From NCBI GenBank assembly GCA_964555935.1, contig CAZKUN010000295.1, forward strand, positions 1-10,781: 10,781 nt of DNA. Reading direction: 5' to 3'. Every line of letters begins with the position of its first letter. Within the stretch, counting starts at the first letter, position 1. Source of the stretch: CAZKUN01 sp964555935. Lineage in GTDB: Bacteria > Armatimonadota > Zipacnadia > Zipacnadales > VGFC01. The notes under the pieces are model-generated. The model was given only the letters and a program-made list of their open reading frames with translations. It made no database searches and was not told where the DNA came from. A program made the translations under genes and the position numbers. This document shows positions 7,255 through 10,781 of the stretch, piece after piece.

Positions 7255-8592
7255 ATGATGATGCATCTGGCGGTTGCCTTGGCTCTGACACCGGCGAGTT
7301 CGGTTGCGGACGGTCCGCCGGATTTCGTACCGCTGGGCGCGTACGTCAGTTGGGAGCGCGTGGGCGGGTGCGCGAAGCAACAGGGGATTGAGATGTGGGA
7401 TGACGCGTGTCTTCGGCTGGACGCGCTGGAGGCGAACCACGTCAACCTGCTGTGGGTCACAAATATGGCCGAGGCCGATCTGCCGAGGTTGATCGATGAG
7501 TGCGAGAAGCGCGGCATGAAGCTGCTGCCGAGCATGAGCGTTGTGGAGGCGAAGGTCGACTGGCGCTGGGCCAACGACGGCGCGTATTACGATGAGGTGC
7601 TTCCGAGGTTGGTCGAGGCGGCAGGCGATTCCGAGACGCTGATCGGATGGGTGCTGAGCGATGAACCAAGCATTGAGCAACTGGCGCGCGTGGAGACGCT
7701 CCGCGAGCGGTTTGCGAAACTCGATCCGGGGCGCTTCTGCACGAGCGTGACGATGTGGCCGCAGACGCCGCACGTGCCGGAGAACACGAATCTGCCGGTG
7801 GCGTGCGTTGATCTGTATCCGTTCTTTGGCCCGAAGGACCCGAATGGGCCTCACACGGACGCGGCGAGCCGGAGCTTCCTGCGCCGAAACGCGGCGAAGA
7901 TGATTGAGGCTATCGGCGAGAGAGACATGGTGGGGTGGGTGATGGGGATGTGTTTCTCGGACATCTGGGGGCCGCGGAAGTACGACGACGAGTGGCATCT
8001 GATCGGTCTGCCGGGCTCGTACCTCCACTGGCGGTGTCCGACGCTCGCGGAGATGAGATGGCAGGTCTGGGAGACGCTGCGGAGCGGAGCGAAGGGGTAC
8101 GTCTGTTACACTCTCGCGCCCGAGACGCCCAAGCCGGAGACGACGACGCTCCCGCCGCCGGATGTGAAGTGGAAGGAAGTGCTGGCCACTGAGGAGACGG
8201 ACCTTGGGCCGAATGCGCTGACCAACCCGGATGCAAGTCCGACGCCGCAACTCGAGGAACTGGGGCGCGTGTATGCGAGCCTCGAGCCGCACGTGGAGTT
8301 GATCCTTCGGTGGGAGTTGTCGCAGGAGCCCTTGCTTGAGGTCGACGCGCCGGGGCAGGCGCAGGTCTTCTTGGATCCGGACGCGGGCGATCCGTATGCT
8401 GTGGTTGTGAACGATGATCTCAATGCCGAGCAGACGATCGTGCTGAGGGTGGGGGAGACGACGACGTCGGTGGCGGATGTGGTGCGCGGCGACGACGTCG
8501 CGCTCAGACGGGATTTCGCCGGGGGAAGCGCGACCGGACAATTGACCCTCGCGGCCGGCGAAGGGACGATCTTAGCGCTGGGTAAGGAATGA
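7255..8592 (+). CDS. Exported TIM-barrel glycoside-hydrolase-like protein
   Basis: I chose the ATG at 7255 because GGAGGT sits eight bases upstream; the longer in-frame start at 7219 lacks this. The 445-residue product begins with a signal peptide (residues 1 to about 18, MMMHLAVALALTPASSVADG). The rest reads as a (beta/alpha)8 barrel: LGAYVSW (28-33), NHVNLLWVTN (61-70), GMKLLPSMS (87-95), GWVLSDEPS (131-139) with Asp-136 Glu-137 at a strand end, VDLYPFFG (185-192), and PTLAEMRWQVWETLRSGAKG (262-281) before a YVCYT strand. The Asp-Glu-Pro motif and this last helix recur in clan GH-A-like proteins near GH42/GH5-type enzymes. A small beta-rich domain from about 345 to 445 ends the protein. I cannot assign a family or substrate, and the second catalytic glutamate is not obvious. 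It runs divergently from the DUF4838 gene and ends three bases from the GH20 gene. Confidence 0.8.
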   Translation: MMMHLAVALALTPASSVADGPPDFVPLGAYVSWERVGGCAKQQGIEMWDDACLRLDALEANHVNLLWVTNMAEADLPRLIDECEKRGMKLLPSMSVVEAKVDWRWANDGAYYDEVLPRLVEAAGDSETLIGWVLSDEPSIEQLARVETLRERFAKLDPGRFCTSVTMWPQTPHVPENTNLPVACVDLYPFFGPKDPNGPHTDAASRSFLRRNAAKMIEAIGERDMVGWVMGMCFSDIWGPRKYDDEWHLIGLPGSYLHWRCPTLAEMRWQVWETLRSGAKGYVCYTLAPETPKPETTTLPPPDVKWKEVLATEETDLGPNALTNPDASPTPQLEELGRVYASLEPHVELILRWELSQEPLLEVDAPGQAQVFLDPDAGDPYAVVVNDDLNAEQTIVLRVGETTTSVADVVRGDDVALRRDFAGGSATGQLTLAAGEGTILALGKE

Positions 8593-8595
8593 CGG

Positions 8596-10641
8596 TTACG
8601 GGGCGGCCTCGTATTCGGCGATGTAGTCGCTGAGCTTGGCGAGATACCCTTCGAGATCGAGTAACTCCTCATCGATGATGAGGTATCGCATATCGGCCGT
8701 GCGGTTGGCGAAGTGGCGCGCCCGGTCGCGGTCATGCGCAAACGGCTTGCCCGGCGTGTTGAGACCCTTGGGCAGGCGCGTCCTCTCCCAGACCTCAACG
8801 AGATCGGTGAAGACGGCCTCGCGATCGGCGAGGTGCTCCTGAACGAGCGTTTGCGCGCTGCGGAAGTGGGCGAGTGCCTGGCGGCGGTCGGAGTAGTGGA
8901 GACCGTGCCCCGCGCCGATCTCGTTCTCCAACTCGCCGAGCATCAGGATCAGATCCACGTTGTGGCGCATCAGTTCCGCGCACGTGCGGAAGATCTCAAG
9001 GTCGCTTGAGTGGCGCGCGCCGCGCGCGAGGTTCTCGTCGATGATCGCCAACGCTCGAGCCATGCGCTGGCGCTCCGCCTGCGCCGCCTTGAGTAGGTCT
9101 GAGTAGCGCCTGCGCCAGAACTGCGAATACTCCGCTCCTCCGCGCGGCAGGTCGGGCAGGTGGACCTTGCCGACATCGCCCCAATGCCACACCTTGCGTT
9201 GGAATGTGTCGTAGTAGAAGAGCGCGCCGTCTTGCAGGAGCTGGAATAGCTCGCGCATATGGCCCGCCTCGGGCCCAAAATACTCGCGCATGTAGCGGTC
9301 GATGAACGTCTCGATGTCGGGACCTGCGCACGACCACGAGTACTCGGCCGCGCAGATGAAGCGGGGCATCCAAGCCTGGTTGTGCAGCCCGGAATCGTCC
9401 CATGATGTTGTGATCGACCCCAGCACTGCGCCGGCCTGGCCAGCCGCCTGGATCGTGCCGGCCGTGCGGCGGAAGCAGCCGTCGTTGATGCGAACCGGGT
9501 CCTCGCGCCACATTGAGCGCTGAGTCCATGGGAAGTGCCCGAGGAAGAGCGGCTCAATGCCCGGGTTGGGAGCGTATGCGAGCGTGTCGTAACCCTCGCG
9601 CTTGGCCTCGCTCAGGTATTCCACATCGCTGGAGTCGACAAAGATCATGCCCTTGGGCGGCTGGTAGTTGGCGTCGGGCCGGTAACGGCCTCCCCAACTC
9701 ATTGCGCGGCGACCTCGCGACTCGACGTGGGCGACGGATCGGTCGATGAAGATGCCCATCAGGCCGTCCTTGCCAATTCTCTCGGCTTCCGCCCGGCATC
9801 CGCACGCTTCTCCCTCGCCCAGTTCGTACGTCTCGTCCGAGCCGATGTGCAGGTACTTGCTGCTCGGCGTCGCCTCGATGGCCTCATCCCACAGATCAGA
9901 TAGCAGCTCGTAGCTGCCGTCGTTTAGCACGCAGAACTCCCAGTTGGAGTCCGCGATCTCGCGGAGGTGCTTGTGCTCGAGGTGCTTGAGAATGTAGCTC
10001 ACGTGCCCCAGCCCCTGAACCAACGGGACGATCTGCACGTGATACCGGCGGGCGTAGGCGGTCAGGGCTTGCATCTGCGCGATGGTGAAAGCCCCGGGCG
10101 CGCCGACCTCGGGGTGGCGCTCGTAAGCGAGCTTGTCTTCCCACTCCCAGACCAACGCGTTGATCTTATAGCGAGCGAGAGCGCGGATGAACTCCTGGAC
10201 ATACTCGAACGTGCCCTGATGGTGCTTGGTGTCGTAGTGGATCGCCCGGAGCTCTAGATCGGGCCAGTCCTCGATCGTCATGAACGGGATCTCGCCGTCG
10301 CTCTGCACGGCCTGTAGGAGGGTGCGGGTGCCCCAGAACAGACCGGCCGCATCATTGCCCTCAATCCGGGCGCCGTTTGCGTCGACCGTCAGCGAGTACC
10401 CCTCGGCACGTCCATTCTCGGTGGTGGATCGGCCCAGCGTGATCACGGGGGCGCCGGATGCGGTGACCTCGATGCCGTGCTCAGCCAGGAGCGATGCGGC
10501 GAGATCTCCGGCGGCGAAGGCGTCCTCGGCATCCGCATCATCGGCGAGAACGATTGCCGCCTCTTCGGGCAGGCGGAACGCGCCTTCGCTGATGGTGATT
10601 CGCTGCGGCTCGGGGATGAGAACGAGGGTTGCCTGTTCCAT
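8596..10641 (-). CDS. GH20 beta-N-acetylhexosaminidase-like protein, no signal peptide
   Basis: This 681-residue protein begins MEQATLVLIPEPQ with no hydrophobic leader, so it is probably cytoplasmic, unlike its exported neighbours. Residues about 8-118 form the GH20b alpha/beta domain (IPEPQRI, GYSLTVDANG, GLFWGTRTLLQ). The catalytic barrel follows: DWPDLELRAIHYD (125-137), NALVWEWEDKLAY (161-173), PLVQGLGH (206-213), HIGSDET (265-271), TTSWDD (411-416) and AAEYSW (431-436). Asp-269 Glu-270 is the expected GH20 pair, in which the Asp orients the substrate acetamido group and the Glu is the acid in substrate-assisted hydrolysis of terminal GlcNAc or GalNAc. About 220 helical residues follow and are not explained by the catalytic fold. 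GGAGG at 10656-10660 is 14 bases before the ATG, a rather long spacing. Family assignment is strong; cargo and exact specificity are unknown. Confidence 0.9.
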   Translation of the reverse strand: MEQATLVLIPEPQRITISEGAFRLPEEAAIVLADDADAEDAFAAGDLAASLLAEHGIEVTASGAPVITLGRSTTENGRAEGYSLTVDANGARIEGNDAAGLFWGTRTLLQAVQSDGEIPFMTIEDWPDLELRAIHYDTKHHQGTFEYVQEFIRALARYKINALVWEWEDKLAYERHPEVGAPGAFTIAQMQALTAYARRYHVQIVPLVQGLGHVSYILKHLEHKHLREIADSNWEFCVLNDGSYELLSDLWDEAIEATPSSKYLHIGSDETYELGEGEACGCRAEAERIGKDGLMGIFIDRSVAHVESRGRRAMSWGGRYRPDANYQPPKGMIFVDSSDVEYLSEAKREGYDTLAYAPNPGIEPLFLGHFPWTQRSMWREDPVRINDGCFRRTAGTIQAAGQAGAVLGSITTSWDDSGLHNQAWMPRFICAAEYSWSCAGPDIETFIDRYMREYFGPEAGHMRELFQLLQDGALFYYDTFQRKVWHWGDVGKVHLPDLPRGGAEYSQFWRRRYSDLLKAAQAERQRMARALAIIDENLARGARHSSDLEIFRTCAELMRHNVDLILMLGELENEIGAGHGLHYSDRRQALAHFRSAQTLVQEHLADREAVFTDLVEVWERTRLPKGLNTPGKPFAHDRDRARHFANRTADMRYLIIDEELLDLEGYLAKLSDYIAEYEAAP

Positions 10642-10673
10642 GAGGGCGCTTGCCGCCTCCGTCCGGACGCGAC

Positions 10674-10701
10674 GGCGCGACAGGCCGGAGCCTGTCGCGC
10701 C
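10674..10701 (-). terminator. Strong hairpin between the truncated gene and the GH20 gene
   Basis: Twelve perfectly paired bases (GGCGCGACAGGC and its complement) flank a four-base loop. Read on the minus strand the loop is TCCG closed by C-G, a UNCG-type tetraloop known to be very stable in RNA. It begins 29 bases after the stop of the upstream minus-strand gene and ends 32 bases before the GH20 ATG. No T-tract follows, so it may be a Rho-type 3' end, an mRNA-stability element, or an intergenic palindromic repeat rather than a classic terminator. Confidence 0.55.
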
Positions 10702-10729
10702 CGTACTCCGGCAATGATCGTCGCTCGTG

Positions 10730-10781
10730 CTAGTTGGCGCTGATGTTGTAGGCCGTCAGCTTGTTCTGGTTGCGGATGTAG
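10730..10781 (-). CDS. Hypothetical protein, last 16 codons (rest outside window)
   Basis: On the minus strand a frame open from the window edge ends with TAG at 10730-10732 and encodes a C-terminus reading YIRNQNKLTAYNISAN. The frame is preferred because it ends just before the hairpin and has plausible codon use. The fragment is too short to assign a family. It points the same way as the GH20 gene but is separated from it by 88 bases that contain a strong hairpin, so the two may be separate transcription units. Confidence 0.45.
   Translation of the reverse strand, partial: YIRNQNKLTAYNISAN

Noticed and set aside
7252..8541. 429-codon open frame on the minus strand spanning nearly the whole TIM-barrel gene
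   Set aside because: Its length follows from the scarcity of codons that would give antisense stops. The translation is Arg/His/Pro-rich and lacks motifs, while the plus-strand frame has a signal peptide, a good ribosome binding site and a barrel-like pattern.

Overview
This is a G+C-rich bacterial window, almost fully coding, from what looks like an environmental carbohydrate degrader. It carries several large secreted enzymes (DUF4838, heparinase II/III-like with PA14, SUMF1/FGE fold) and a GH20 protein without a signal peptide. That mix is typical of Planctomycetota and related PVC lineages, Lentisphaerota, Hydrogenedentota or Armatimonadota. The taxonomic call is inference from gene content; no rRNA or other marker gene is present.

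Layout: (1) 2-703 +, C-terminal part of a protein of unknown function whose beginning lies outside the window. (2) 736-1557 +, exported SUMF1/FGE-fold protein. (3) 1617-4634 +, exported heparinase II/III-like polysaccharide lyase with a C-terminal PA14-like domain. These three run the same way with gaps of 32 and 59 bases and may be one operon. (4) 4631-7153 -, exported DUF4838 protein with a C-terminal carbohydrate-binding-like domain. (5) 7255-8592 +, exported TIM-barrel, glycosidase-like protein. (6) 8596-10641 -, GH20 beta-N-acetylhexosaminidase-like protein with no visible signal peptide. (7) 10730-10781 -, last codons of another gene. A strong 12-bp hairpin lies between 7 and 6. The longest non-coding stretch is the roughly 100-base divergent region at 7154-7254, so there is no unexplained gap over 300 bases.

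Taken together this looks like a polysaccharide or glycosaminoglycan-type catabolic neighbourhood: an exported lyase, two exported candidate glycan-active proteins, and a probably cytoplasmic hexosaminidase. No transporter, regulator, SusC/D pair or sulfatase is visible, so the substrate is not determined. The most notable details are: a lyase whose usual catalytic Asn-His pair reads Asn-Gln; an FGE-fold protein lacking the copper-binding cysteine pair and with no sulfatase nearby; convergent genes 3 and 4 ending on the same CTAG palindrome; and a possible Cys2/His2 site in gene 1. I saw no RNA genes, CRISPR array, insertion sequence or phage genes.
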